64,000 nt of DNA from an uncultured Lachnospiraceae bacterium (GTDB taxonomy: Bacteria; Bacillota; Clostridia; Lachnospirales; Lachnospiraceae), in contig CAMWXB010000009.1 of assembly GCA_947178125.1 (NCBI GenBank), positions 29,580-93,579 on the forward strand, written 5' to 3'. The stretch's first letter is position 1. Each line of letters opens with the position of its first letter. Position numbers and translations under genes: made by a program. A model generated the notes under the pieces. That model was not told the DNA's origin. It searched no databases and was given only the letters and a program-made list of their open reading frames with translations. This document shows, one piece after another, positions 53,641 to 62,177 of the stretch.

Positions 53641-55776
53641 TTATTTTGTGTTGACACTAAGCTTTAATGTCTTGCTTTCCGAATAAGGTCTGAATAACAG
53701 ATAGAGGAAAGCAATGATGATTAAGATTGTGACCGCTGTTCCAACACCGAATGTTCCTGCCGCGAAAACATTTCCAATCTGGTATACGCACAGGGATACG
53801 AGATAAGCCAGACCGCATTGGTATCCGATCGCGAACCAGAACCATTTTCTGCTGTTCATTTCTCTCTTGATCGCACCCATTGCGGCAAAACAGGGCGCGC
53901 ACAGAAGGTTAAATACAAGGAAGGAATAAGCGGCTGTCGCTGTCATACTGCCAGCAAGCTGTCCCCAGATTTCTGCGCCGTCTTCCGCAACTTCTGCGAA
54001 ACCGAACAACATACCGAAAGTACCTACGACATTTTCTTTTGCAATCAGGCCGGATACTGCCGCAACCGCCATTTTCCAGTCGCCCCATCCAAGCGGAATG
54101 AAGAGAGGAGCCACAATACTACCGATGCCTGCCAGAATGCTGCTGTCGAGCTGTTCCGCTTCCAGCATACCGAAGGAGCCGTCTACCCAGCCGAAACTCA
54201 TTAAGAACCAGAGTACGATAGTAGATAAAAGGATGATCGTACCTGCTTTTTTGATAAAGGACCATCCGCGTTCCCACATGCTCCTGAGTACGCTGCCGAC
54301 TGTAGGAAGGTGGTATGCAGGAAGTTCCATAACGAAAGGAGCCGGATCGCCTGCGAACATTTTTGTCTTTTTCAAAATAATGCCGGAGCAGATGATTGCC
54401 GCAATGCCGACGAAATATGCGCTTGGAGCAACCCACCATGCGTCGTTAAAGAGCGCGCCTGCAATCAATGCAATGATCGGAAGTTTTGCGCCGCACGGGA
54501 TAAAGGTCGTTGTCATGACGGTCATTCTGCGGTCGCGTTCGCTTTCAATCGTGCGGGAGGCCATAACGCCGGGTACACCGCATCCGGTACCGATCATGAT
54601 CGGAATAAAGGATTTACCGGAAAGCCCGAATTTACGGAAAATACGATCCATGATGAAGGCAATTCTCGCCATATATCCGCATCCTTCCAGAAAAGCGAGG
54701 AAGATGAATAATACGAGCATCTGTGGTACAAAGCCAAGTACCGCGCCGACACCGGCGACAATACCGTCAAGGATCAATCCCTGTAACCAGTCCGCACAAT
54801 TAATGGCTGTTAATACGCTTTCGATAGCGGGCGGAATGATCTCCCCGAAGAGAACGTCATTTGTCCAATCTGTCAGGACTGCACCGACCGTCGTAACGGA
54901 TACATAGTAAACAATGAACATAACGACCGCAAAAATCGGAAGAGCAAGGATACGGTTCGTCACTATTTTATCAATTTTATCGGAAGTTGTCAGCTTTTCT
55001 TTTCTGTTTTTGGTACAGCATTCTTCGATAATAGAAGAAATATATACATATCTTTCATTTGTAATGATGCTTTCCGTATCGTCATCAAATTCTTTTTCCA
55101 GCGATGCGATGACACCGGATACATCGGGAACTCTTTTTAACTGTTCCGAAATCTTATCATCTTTTTCCAGAAGTTTGATTGCAAAGAACCGCTTCTGTTC
55201 TTCCGGAACATTCATACCGAGTTCGTCTGCGACAAATTGAATGGAGGATTCTACGCTTTCCGCGAAGGTATGCACCGGAGCCGCATTTTTTCCTGCTGCA
55301 GAAATGGCTTTCTTTACCGCTTCCTGTACGCCCGTTCCCTTTAAAGCGGAGATTTCGACGACTTCGCAGCCGAGTTTCCGGCTCAGTTTATCCGTATGTA
55401 TCTGATCGCCGGTCTTTGTAACGATATCCATCATGTTGACCGCTATGACGACCGGAATTCCGAGTTCAAGGAGCTGTGTGGAAAGATACAGATTCCGCTC
55501 CAGATTTGTACCGTCTACGATATTTAAGATGACGTCCGGTCTTTCTTTGAGCAGATAATTTCTTGCCACGACTTCCTCTAATGTATAGGGGGATAAAGAG
55601 TAGATGCCGGGTAAATCCATGACGGCAACGTCTTTGTTCCCTTTCAGTTTTCCTTCTTTTTTTTCTACCGTAACACCCGGCCAGTTCCCGACAAACTGGT
55701 TTGCACCTGTCAGTGCGTTGAATAATGTTGTTTTACCGCAGTTCGGGTTCCCTGCCAACGCTATTGTAATTCCCAT
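53641..55776 (-). CDS. feoB: Ferrous iron transport protein B
   Basis: 711 residues. The N-terminal G domain has GNPNCGKTT near residue 9, VTVEKKEG, DLPG and NMMD. A GDI-like helical region follows (about 170-265), then about ten membrane segments with the two Gate motifs, including the Cys-containing GTGCGVPGVMASR. It imports Fe2+ under anaerobic conditions. AGAAAGG lies 10 bases before the ATG. It is preceded by two feoA genes and followed by the small Cys-rich protein. Confidence 0.97.
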   Translation of the reverse strand: MGITIALAGNPNCGKTTLFNALTGANQFVGNWPGVTVEKKEGKLKGNKDVAVMDLPGIYSLSPYTLEEVVARNYLLKERPDVILNIVDGTNLERNLYLSTQLLELGIPVVIAVNMMDIVTKTGDQIHTDKLSRKLGCEVVEISALKGTGVQEAVKKAISAAGKNAAPVHTFAESVESSIQFVADELGMNVPEEQKRFFAIKLLEKDDKISEQLKRVPDVSGVIASLEKEFDDDTESIITNERYVYISSIIEECCTKNRKEKLTTSDKIDKIVTNRILALPIFAVVMFIVYYVSVTTVGAVLTDWTNDVLFGEIIPPAIESVLTAINCADWLQGLILDGIVAGVGAVLGFVPQMLVLFIFLAFLEGCGYMARIAFIMDRIFRKFGLSGKSFIPIMIGTGCGVPGVMASRTIESERDRRMTVMTTTFIPCGAKLPIIALIAGALFNDAWWVAPSAYFVGIAAIICSGIILKKTKMFAGDPAPFVMELPAYHLPTVGSVLRSMWERGWSFIKKAGTIILLSTIVLWFLMSFGWVDGSFGMLEAEQLDSSILAGIGSIVAPLFIPLGWGDWKMAVAAVSGLIAKENVVGTFGMLFGFAEVAEDGAEIWGQLAGSMTATAAYSFLVFNLLCAPCFAAMGAIKREMNSRKWFWFAIGYQCGLAYLVSLCVYQIGNVFAAGTFGVGTAVTILIIIAFLYLLFRPYSESKTLKLSVNTK

Positions 55777-55799
55777 TTTTCTGGTTCCTTTCTATTATT

Positions 55800-56021
55800 T
55801 TATGCGATTTCTATCATTTCGGCATCTGCTTTGCGGACGGATAATTCATATCCTCTGACCGTAACTTCCACAGGGTCGCCGAGCGGCGCTACTTTTCTGA
55901 CATAGATTTCAACGCCTTTTGTAACACCCATATCCATAATGCGGCGTTTCAGGGCGCCTTCACCGTTGATTTTTGTCACTTTTACGGTATCGCCCGGTTT
56001 TGCGCTTCGTAATGTTTTCAT
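55800..56021 (-). CDS. feoA: Ferrous iron transport protein A, copy 2
   Basis: 73 residues, a single SH3-like FeoA domain (LRSAKPGDTVKVTKINGEGALKRRIMDMG ... VRGYELSVRKADAEMIEI). It regulates or supports FeoB by contact at the membrane. It is 23 bases upstream of feoB and second in the operon. Confidence 0.93.
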   Translation of the reverse strand: MKTLRSAKPGDTVKVTKINGEGALKRRIMDMGVTKGVEIYVRKVAPLGDPVEVTVRGYELSVRKADAEMIEIA

Positions 56022-56081
56022 ATTTTCTCACAACTCCTCTCTCATTCTGTTTTAAATGAAGTTTATTTTATTTAAAACTTT

Positions 56082-56291
56082 TTAAATAAAGATGCCCTTT
56101 GCCATATTCCTGTCAATGGCAACACGCGAATCTTTAATATTAACAATTAAATTTCCGCCGATGGAAGAGATGACCGTAATGGCGGCTCCAGTTACAAAAC
56201 CTAATTTTTCCAGGAATAATCTGGTCTCCTCTTTGCCGGTCACTTTTTTAATCAGATTGGATTCTCCTTCTTTTGCTAATAATAATGGCAT
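56082..56291 (-). CDS. feoA: Ferrous iron transport protein A, copy 1
   Basis: 69 residues, also a FeoA domain (LIKKVTGKEETRLFLEKLGF ... GGNLIVNIKDSRVAIDRNMAKGI) but clearly diverged from the other copy. Two FeoA proteins before one FeoB are common in Clostridia. AAAGGAG precedes the ATG. It is the first gene of the operon. Confidence 0.9.
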   Translation of the reverse strand: MPLLLAKEGESNLIKKVTGKEETRLFLEKLGFVTGAAITVISSIGGNLIVNIKDSRVAIDRNMAKGIFI

Positions 56292-56336
56292 ATGCTCATC
56301 TCCTTTATGATTCTGTGTAGAATTGTCTTTTTAATA

Positions 56337-56393
56337 GTTAGTATTAGCTAACCTCTGTATCTATAAGTTAGCACTAACTAACTTTTATGTCAA
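56337..56393 (-). promoter_or_regulatory. feo promoter with two DtxR-like operators
   Basis: TTGACA on the minus strand (56393-56388) is followed by a palindrome (56365-56384) with arms AAGTTAG and CTAACTT, covering the spacer and -10. A second similar box GTTAGTATTAGCTAAC is at 56337-56352. GTTAG/CTAAC arms are those of DtxR/IdeR-type, iron-dependent repressors rather than of Fur. Repression by iron is inferred. Confidence 0.65.
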
Positions 56394-56452
56394 TACTAAT
56401 TTGTAAAATTTATTATCAAAATTTATTATGAGATTTTTTTAGAGAAAAAAAT

Positions 56453-56477
56453 AAAAAACCGCCGCTTTGAAGCGACG
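56453..56477 (-). terminator. Terminator of the HD-GYP/PilZ operon
   Basis: On the minus strand CGTCGCTT and AAGCGGCG form an 8-bp stem with a two-base loop, then GG and a run of T residues (56458-56453, continuing past an A). Confidence 0.8.
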
Positions 56478-56501
56478 ATTCCATAATCGTTGAAATGATT
56501 C

Positions 56502-57587
56502 CTAATAGACCGCGACCATCTCCCGGCAGTACCATTCTTCGTCCGCCTGCTTTACTTCGTCATCCTGCTGTACGATTGGATGACCGGCATCGTTGGGCGG
56601 TATGTAGCGTATGATACCTCTTTCACCGTTAGACATAATGACCGGCTTATTCGTATATTTCAAACGCATATTTTTCAGAAAGCGCATGACGAGCCCTCTG
56701 TCGAGTCCGTCAAATTCTTCTTTATAGAACATATCAAGAACGCTCAAAGGAAGTCTGGCGCCTTTATAGCTTCTTGCGGATATCATGGCATCATAAATGT
56801 CGGAAATCGCTGTTACTCTGGCGCACAGGTCTATTTCTTCGCCCTGGATGCCGTCCGGATAACCTTTGCCGTTCAGTTTCTCATGATGATGTCTGGCGGC
56901 CAGTCTGACGCTGTCGCCGAACTTATCGCCAAGCAGCCTGTCCGAATAAAGAGGGTGCATCCGCATGACTTTTAATTCTTCATCTGTCAGTTTGCGTGGC
57001 GCGTTCAGAATTTCTTCCGGTATCATTGTTTTGCCGATATCGTGTAGCAGGCCGGCCAGCGTAAATGTTTTGACATCTTCCGGTGTAAGCTTCAGCCATT
57101 CTGCCTGAATACCGTTTAAGAGCGCGACATTCAGTGAATGGCGCTGCAGTCCTTCATCCATCGGCCGTGGAAAATTGATACAGGAAAAAATCATGATCGG
57201 ATCGAATTGGACAAGTTTTTCTGAGATTGCCTCGACTAAGGGTTCCATTTGCGCGCTGCTTAACTGGAAATCGAGATCAGGGGCTTTAAAAATGCTTCCG
57301 ATATTCCGGTGCAGTTTGGTGTAGCCCATGTATTGTTCCGTCATTTCCTGACGCGCTTTCAGAGGTGCATGATCATCCGACATAATTTCCAGATAAGTGT
57401 CCTCATGTACCATGATATATTTGTCTTTTCCGTAAAACTGCAGAAGCCGGTTCAGCTTGGGCCGGGTAATGGTTTCTCCTTTGGGCAGCAGCATAACGAC
57501 GCCTGTATGATTGAAAATATCATTTTTTAATACATGACCATCCCATAAATATTCGATTGGAAGAGGCATCAGTCGTTCGGAATCCAT
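56502..57587 (-). CDS. HD-GYP domain protein
   Basis: 361 residues. After an N-terminal region of about 150 residues the HD-GYP domain shows LAGLLHDIGKTMIPEE, the second metal site RMHPLYSDRLL, HHEKLNGKGYPDG and AISDIYDAM. The D of the HHExxDGxGYP signature is Asn here, but the metal ligands are kept. It probably degrades cyclic di-GMP. Its ATG follows the stop of the PilZ gene without a gap (TAAATG), so translation is coupled to it. Confidence 0.9.
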   Translation of the reverse strand: MDSERLMPLPIEYLWDGHVLKNDIFNHTGVVMLLPKGETITRPKLNRLLQFYGKDKYIMVHEDTYLEIMSDDHAPLKARQEMTEQYMGYTKLHRNIGSIFKAPDLDFQLSSAQMEPLVEAISEKLVQFDPIMIFSCINFPRPMDEGLQRHSLNVALLNGIQAEWLKLTPEDVKTFTLAGLLHDIGKTMIPEEILNAPRKLTDEELKVMRMHPLYSDRLLGDKFGDSVRLAARHHHEKLNGKGYPDGIQGEEIDLCARVTAISDIYDAMISARSYKGARLPLSVLDMFYKEEFDGLDRGLVMRFLKNMRLKYTNKPVIMSNGERGIIRYIPPNDAGHPIVQQDDEVKQADEEWYCREMVAVY

Positions 57588-58169
57588 TTATTTTTGTTCC
57601 TTTCCCTGCAGTACTTTGATTTCATCGATTCTGCAGCCGTATTCTTCGAGCAGTTCTTTGCCGCTCTGCGTTCTTACCACTTCGCATTGCAGTTCCAGCG
57701 TGTCTTTCCCCATTTCCAGAACCAGCGTGAACATTTCTCCCGTATCAAAACTTCCGGCGTCCGCTTTGATCAGAATGCCATTTGCGCTCATGTTGATCGT
57801 TTCGATATGAATGCCCCGATGGAGCGAAATTTCTTTATCGTCAATATAGATTCCCATGACGTTTCCTTCTACGGAAATCGGATATCTGGTCTTGGCACGG
57901 TCTTCTTTTTCCCTGCTTTTTCCAAGAAAGACTTCGATTTCGTTTCCGGTAACGGTTCCTCTGATCGTACCATAGGATTCATATAGACTGTTTTCTGAAA
58001 AAATAAATGCGGAAATGTTATAAAACTTTTTTTCTAATAGACTGGCTGCACTGATCATAACGGAATTGGATGAACTGTTATATCGGATAATTCGGGTATC
58101 CGCAATGACCTGGTCGTTTTCAGTATTTTTGATGATGATCCTTCGATTTTTGAGTTCCCCCTCATTCAT
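57588..58169 (-). CDS. PilZ-domain cyclic-di-GMP receptor
   Basis: 193 residues. The N-terminal YcgR-like domain (about 1-85) is followed by a PilZ domain with the two binding motifs: RAKTR (RxxxR) and, about 30 residues later, NMSANG ((D/N)xSxxG). It should bind cyclic di-GMP and act on a partner, in YcgR-type proteins often the flagellar motor. ATG 58169 is 13 bases after AAAGG. ATG 58181 is in frame but touches the SD. Confidence 0.88.
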   Translation of the reverse strand: MNEGELKNRRIIIKNTENDQVIADTRIIRYNSSSNSVMISAASLLEKKFYNISAFIFSENSLYESYGTIRGTVTGNEIEVFLGKSREKEDRAKTRYPISVEGNVMGIYIDDKEISLHRGIHIETINMSANGILIKADAGSFDTGEMFTLVLEMGKDTLELQCEVVRTQSGKELLEEYGCRIDEIKVLQGKEQK

Positions 58170-58253
58170 CTTTATAACCATGCCTTTCCTCAGCCTGCGA
58201 GTTTGGGCCATCGGGCACAAACTTGCGGTTGAAAGAATGCAGTTCTTTCAACC
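58170..58253 (-). promoter_or_regulatory. Type I leader before the PilZ gene
   Basis: On the minus strand a hairpin of GGTTGAAAGAA and TTCTTTCAACC (58253-58227) is followed by a second hairpin (58226-58197) with arms GCAAGTTTGTGCC and GGCCCAAACTCGC. Then come AGGCTGAGGAAAGG and ATGGTTATAAAG before the ATG. It is the same order of parts as repeats A and B, with changed stems. Confidence 0.65.
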
Positions 58254-58288
58254 TTCGTACCTCTTTGTCAAAAATATTGTCAAACATC

Positions 58289-58368
58289 TGAAATCCACCA
58301 AATTTGAAGAAAATCTGGTGGATTTCAAAGGCTATCTTGCGATAGCAGGCTATCTTACAATAGCCTTT
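58289..58368. terminator. Hairpins between pgi and the PilZ operon
   Basis: A 12-bp stem (58289-58300 with 58316-58327) is followed by GGCTATCTTGCGATAGCA and a second similar unit, forming an outer stem AAAGGCTAT/ATAGCCTTT (58327-58368). The latter is related to the repeat at 53409-53468. The pair probably ends the pgi transcript, which stops at 58377. Confidence 0.6.
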
Positions 58369-58376
58369 ATAACTCT

Positions 58377-59723
58377 TTATAATCTCTTCAGAAGCTCTTC
58401 CCTTTGGGCTTCATAACCCGGTTTACCAAGTAATGCGAACATATTCTTCTTATAGCCTTCAACGCCAGGCTGGTTGAAGGGATTCACACCCAGTAAATAA
58501 CCGCTGACACCGCAGGCAAATTCAAAGAAATAGAACAATTCGCCCAGATAGAACTCGTTTACTTCCGGAATATTGACGATAAAGTTCGGAACCTGTCCGT
58601 CGGTGTGTGCAAGAATTGTTCCGTTCATTGCGCTCTTGTTTACGAAATCTACGCTCTTGCCGGCCAGATAGTTCAGGCCATCCAAATCGACGGGTTCTTC
58701 ACCGATTAAAATCTCTTCTCTGCTCGTCTCAATGTTCAGAACGGTTTCGAACATGATTCTTGCGCCGTCCTGAATGAACTGGCCCATAGAATGTAAATCA
58801 GTCGTCAGGTCTACGCTTGCCGGGAAAATACCTTTCTGGTCTTTTCCTTCAGATTCGCCATACAGCTGTTTCCACCATTCGGAAACATAATGAACGCTCG
58901 GCTCGTAGTTAGCGAGAATCTCGACGTTCTTGCCCTTTCTTAACAGAATATTCCGAAGAGCCGCATACTGTAAGGAATCATTCTCTTCAAAAGGAGCTTC
59001 CAGAGCCATTTTTCTTCCTTCTGCCGCGCCTTCCATCAATTTGTCGATATCTGCGCCGGATACGGCGATTGGCAGCAGGCCGACTGCTGTAAGAACGGAG
59101 AAACGGCCGCCTACATCATCCGGAACGACGAAGGACTCATATCCCTCTTCCGTCGCGAGATTTTTCAGGGAACCTCTTGCTTTATCGGTCGTTGCGTAGA
59201 TTCTCTTAGCCGCGCCTTCTTTGCCGTATTTCTTCTCAGCCATTTCCTTGAACACGCGGAAAGCGATTGCCGGTTCCGTCGTTGTGCCGGATTTGGAAAT
59301 CATATTGATGGAAAAATCTCTGTCGCCGATAACATCGATCAAATGTTTAATATAGGTGGAACTGATAGAATTTCCGACAAAATAAATTTCCGGTGTTTTT
59401 CTGATGGACTTGTCCACTACATTATAGAAGCTGTGTCTTAAAAATTCGATTGCCGCTCTTGCACCCAGATAGGATCCGCCGATGCCGATGACTAAGAGTA
59501 CTTCCGAGTCGCTCTGAATCTTCTCTGCTGCTTTCTTAATTCTTGCAAATTCTTCCTTATCGTAATTGACCGGGAGATCGATCCATCCCAGAAAATCGTT
59601 TCCTGCGCCAGTCTTTCCCACAAGCACTTCTTTTGCATCCAAAGCCAGTTTTTTCATGGATTCCACTTCATTTTCTTTTACAAAAGAAGCGGCTTTGGAG
59701 TAATCAAATGTTATTTTGCTCAT
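58377..59723 (-). CDS. pgi: Glucose-6-phosphate isomerase
   Basis: 448 residues, the usual Firmicute length. It shows [18 protein letters not shown] near residue 75, [15 protein letters not shown] with the phosphate-binding Ser/Thr residues, [16 protein letters not shown] and the C-terminal [14 protein letters not shown]. It interconverts glucose 6-phosphate and fructose 6-phosphate in glycolysis. AAAGGAGAG precedes the ATG. A long leader (about 140 bases) contains a hairpin pairing CTTGC with GCAAG around AAAGC/GCTTT. Confidence 0.97.
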   Translation of the reverse strand: MSKITFDYSKAASFVKENEVESMKKLALDAKEVLVGKTGAGNDFLGWIDLPVNYDKEEFARIKKAAEKIQSDSEVLLVIGIGGSYLGARAAIEFLRHSFYNVVDKSIRKTPEIYFVGNSISSTYIKHLIDVIGDRDFSINMISKSGTTTEPAIAFRVFKEMAEKKYGKEGAAKRIYATTDKARGSLKNLATEEGYESFVVPDDVGGRFSVLTAVGLLPIAVSGADIDKLMEGAAEGRKMALEAPFEENDSLQYAALRNILLRKGKNVEILANYEPSVHYVSEWWKQLYGESEGKDQKGIFPASVDLTTDLHSMGQFIQDGARIMFETVLNIETSREEILIGEEPVDLDGLNYLAGKSVDFVNKSAMNGTILAHTDGQVPNFIVNIPEVNEFYLGELFYFFEFACGVSGYLLGVNPFNQPGVEGYKKNMFALLGKPGYEAQREELLKRL

Positions 59724-59867
59724 CTTCCATCTCTCCTTTTCCTAGAGCTGTTTTTTTGTTATAGTTAATGACATCAAAAATTTTGCTTTCAGCCTTGCAA
59801 AAGCTTTCATATATGGCTTTGGCAAGATTCGGAAGCAGAAATTTGTTATGCCGTTTACTATAAGACT

Positions 59868-59896
59868 AGTGTAGCATTGGTTACTCGTTTTTTCAA
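59868..59896 (-). promoter_or_regulatory. Promoter of pgi
   Basis: On the minus strand TTGAAA (59896-59891) and TACACT (59873-59868) with a 17-base spacer. Confidence 0.65.
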
Positions 59897-59918
59897 GAAT
59901 TTCTCATTTTTGGTCGTC

Positions 59919-59956
59919 GAAAGGCGTATGGTTCATTGCTGTTCCATACGCCTTTC
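59919..59956 (-). terminator. Hairpin after the ABC transporter operon
   Basis: A perfect 13-bp stem (59919-59931 with 59944-59956, 12-base loop) starts 18 bases after the permease stop. Only a short T-run is present, so it may be a weak terminator. Confidence 0.6.
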
Positions 59957-59973
59957 CATAAATATGCCTGTTC

Positions 59974-60636
59974 TTAAAATTCTTTTTTCCGCATGACCCG
60001 CAGACTGATACAATAGGAAACCGTCAGGCAGGCAATGAACATCAGCAGAACAATGAGCGCCATCATTCCGGCCGACAGGGAAAGGAAGCCTGTGAGCATA
60101 TTCCGCATCAGATTTCCAATCATGCCCTGCATTCCGAAAGCACTGGGAAGAATCGTGTTAAGGGAAGTGGCAACGACCGTAATACATGAAAGAAGTCCTA
60201 TCAATATGATTCTTCCTTTTTCCCCGCCGAATTTTAACTGTATCGGCAGCATGAGCAGCTGGAACAGGGCGAGAATAACATAGATGACAATGCTTTGCAG
60301 TAAAATTTCCTGCATTATTCCGCGGTGAAGCAGGATAACGAGCACCGTACTGAGCATAGCGCCCAGAAAACTGAAACCCAGCATCAGAACGTATTTTTCT
60401 GTTACATAGGTTTCCCGTCTGATCGGCATCGTCATGAGGAAAGGAAAGCCTTTGTAGTATTCGTCCATCGTTATCGTATTTAAGGCAAGCAGTATAAATA
60501 TCATCGCCGTATACCCGATCAGAAAACTGTATCCGTTATAGTTCTGCAGAGCCAGCAGCTGTACGATCAACAGAATGACAAACATTTTTTTGTTATGCAG
60601 TATGATTTTATAATCTTTAATCAATAATCCTTTCAT
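59974..60636 (-). CDS. ABC-2 type permease
   Basis: 220 residues with six membrane segments (from about residue 17), starting MKGLLIKDYKIILHNKK. The MDEYYKGFPFLMTMPIRRETYVTEKY stretch is typical of ABC-2 permeases of small YtrC/BcrB-like exporters. Its ATG overlaps the TGA of the ATPase gene (ATGA), so the two are coupled and form one transporter. The GntR regulator upstream points to cell-envelope stress or antibiotic control. Confidence 0.85.
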   Translation of the reverse strand: MKGLLIKDYKIILHNKKMFVILLIVQLLALQNYNGYSFLIGYTAMIFILLALNTITMDEYYKGFPFLMTMPIRRETYVTEKYVLMLGFSFLGAMLSTVLVILLHRGIMQEILLQSIVIYVILALFQLLMLPIQLKFGGEKGRIILIGLLSCITVVATSLNTILPSAFGMQGMIGNLMRNMLTGFLSLSAGMMALIVLLMFIACLTVSYCISLRVMRKKEF

Positions 60637-61496
60637 TGTAATAATCCCCCTTTTGTGATCATCAGCATAATTTCGTCAATACTTCCTTTTTCTGCAACAA
60701 TCCCCGGATAATTATCCAGATAGAACTGTTTTTCTTTTGTCAGAAGTTTATAACCGAAAGCTTCTTTCATTTCGTAAGTGATATAGTTTTTATCCATCGA
60801 GCGGTATTGCTCATCGTTTACCTTTAAAACAGCGTAGTCTGAAAGAATGACATCCGTATCTTCGTGAAAGAGGACTTCACCGTTCTGTATGAAATATAAG
60901 TCGTCACACAGTCCTTCCAGGTCGGAGGAAATATGAGAGCTGACGAGAATGGCTCTGCCGTCCTGCTTCATATATTCACGCATTTCATCCAGCAGGTCGC
61001 TTCTGACAACGGCGTCCAGGCCGGATGTGGGTTCGTCCAGTATGAGAAGCTTCGCCCCATAGCTCATGGCGAGGAGCAGCTTGAATTTGGCCTTCATACC
61101 GGTGGAAAAATCCTTGATCGGTTTTTTCAGTGGTAAATCATATTGTCCGCATTTTCGGAGAAAATTCTCTTTCTCAAAAGCGGGATACATCGCGCCCATA
61201 ACGGGAAGGATATCCTGAATGGTAAGAATATCGATGAAGGTGCTTTCCGCAAGGACGACACCGATTTGTTGTTTATCCGAAATCGTCATCTTCCGGCTGT
61301 CTTTACCGAAAATTTCTATCATGCCGCCGTCTGTTTCGATCAATCCGAGAATTGCATTGAAGGTCGTGCTCTTACCGGCTCCGTTTGCGCCGATGATTCC
61401 TGTGATACATCCCTCTTCTACCTGCAAAGAACAGTTCAGGCAGAAATCTTTATATTGTTTCTGTACGTTGTCCAGTCGTAATAGCATTATTATCAT
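60633..61496 (-). CDS. ABC transporter ATP-binding protein (YtrB-like)
   Basis: About 287 residues. Walker A GANGAGKST is near residue 40, signature FSTGMKAKFKLLLAM (a diverged LSGGQ), Walker B LLILDEPTSGLD and switch His SSHISSD. The start is ambiguous: GGAGG is three bases before ATG 61496 and 12 bases before ATG 61487. Both are in frame and give the same core. It follows the gntR gene after a type III leader and precedes its permease. Confidence 0.88.
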   Translation of the reverse strand: MIIMLLRLDNVQKQYKDFCLNCSLQVEEGCITGIIGANGAGKSTTFNAILGLIETDGGMIEIFGKDSRKMTISDKQQIGVVLAESTFIDILTIQDILPVMGAMYPAFEKENFLRKCGQYDLPLKKPIKDFSTGMKAKFKLLLAMSYGAKLLILDEPTSGLDAVVRSDLLDEMREYMKQDGRAILVSSHISSDLEGLCDDLYFIQNGEVLFHEDTDVILSDYAVLKVNDEQYRSMDKNYITYEMKEAFGYKLLTKEKQFYLDNYPGIVAEKGSIDEIMLMITKGGLLQ

Positions 61497-61519
61497 AATC
61501 CTCCTTGGTCTTTTTATTG

Positions 61520-61646
61520 GAAGAATGCCCGTATTTTGGGCATTCTTTCGAGTGAAAAAGGTTTGCTGTGCGAACCATAGAAGTTCTCCACGTTTCACCT
61601 TCAGGTGAAACTTAAGCATGTTTTTGCTGCGAGTGATTAGAACTTC
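61520..61646 (-). promoter_or_regulatory. Type III three-hairpin element, copy C
   Basis: On the minus strand an outer stem GAAGTTCT (61646-61639) / AGAACTTC (61586-61579) encloses a 9-bp hairpin (61592-61611). It is followed by hairpin GGTTCGC/GCAAACC (61560-61576) and a 10-bp hairpin (61521-61547). The ABC gene SD follows. The same three hairpins in the same order are at 62178-62299 on the other strand. Confidence 0.65.
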
Positions 61647-61649
61647 TTT

Positions 61650-62018
61650 TCACTCTATGATCAGGTCAAATAACTCCCTGATCTCGGCATCGCTCATGCC
61701 GCATTTACGTCCGTCCTGAATGGCCTTTTCCAGTTCGGCTTCTACTTCTTTTCTTTTTTCTTCCAGTAAAAGATTCTGGTTGCCCCGCGCAACAAAGCTT
61801 CCTTTTCCATGCACCGTAACGATAAAGCCGTCCGCTTCCAGAGAATCGTAAGCTTTTTTGACCGTCAGTGCGCTGATCTTCAAATCGCCGGACAGAGACC
61901 TGACTGAAGGCAGCGGCGTTTCTTCCAACAACCGTCCGTCCATGATCATTGCCTTGATCTGTCCTGTAACCTGTTCATAAATCGGTACCATCGATGAGTT
62001 ACTTATTATGATGTTCAT
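61650..62018 (-). CDS. GntR-family regulator (YtrA subfamily)
   Basis: 122 residues, the short YtrA type: a winged helix-turn-helix (about 10-75, YEQVTGQIKAMIMDGRLL, LPSVRSLSGDLKISALTVKKAYDSLEADGF) and a 40-residue dimerisation helix region, with no ligand domain. Such proteins repress adjacent ABC exporters and respond to cell-wall antibiotics. The gene is first in an operon with the ATPase and permease. AAGGAAAAG precedes the ATG. Confidence 0.93.
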   Translation of the reverse strand: MNIIISNSSMVPIYEQVTGQIKAMIMDGRLLEETPLPSVRSLSGDLKISALTVKKAYDSLEADGFIVTVHGKGSFVARGNQNLLLEEKRKEVEAELEKAIQDGRKCGMSDAEIRELFDLIIE

Positions 62019-62075
62019 ATGGACACTTTTCCTTCATCCTTTCTGTTACGTTATCTTTCACTTGCTTTGTGATAA

Positions 62076-62106
62076 ACAGTATATAACAGTATATATCACT
62101 TGTCAA
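62076..62106 (-). promoter_or_regulatory. gntR promoter with overlapping repeats
   Basis: On the minus strand TTGACA (62106-62101) and TATACT (62083-62078) have a 17-base spacer. The spacer and -10 contain two direct copies of ACAGTATAT, and GTGATA/TATCAC arms flank them (62070-62098). This arrangement suits repression by the GntR dimer itself. Confidence 0.65.
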
Positions 62107-62177
62107 TACACATTATAAGATTTTTTAAATAGAAGTTAAAAGATGCTTTTTAGCAGGCTTTATGATATAGTGTGAGG

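Noticed and set aside
54098..54907. A 269-codon reading frame opposite feoB.
   Set aside because: FeoB is complete on the other strand and the frame has no SD or family resemblance.
61592..61611. GTTTCACCTTCAGGTGAAAC as an additional parS site.
   Set aside because: It shares only half-site letters; the centre is four bases longer than parS and the sequence forms part of a type III hairpin.
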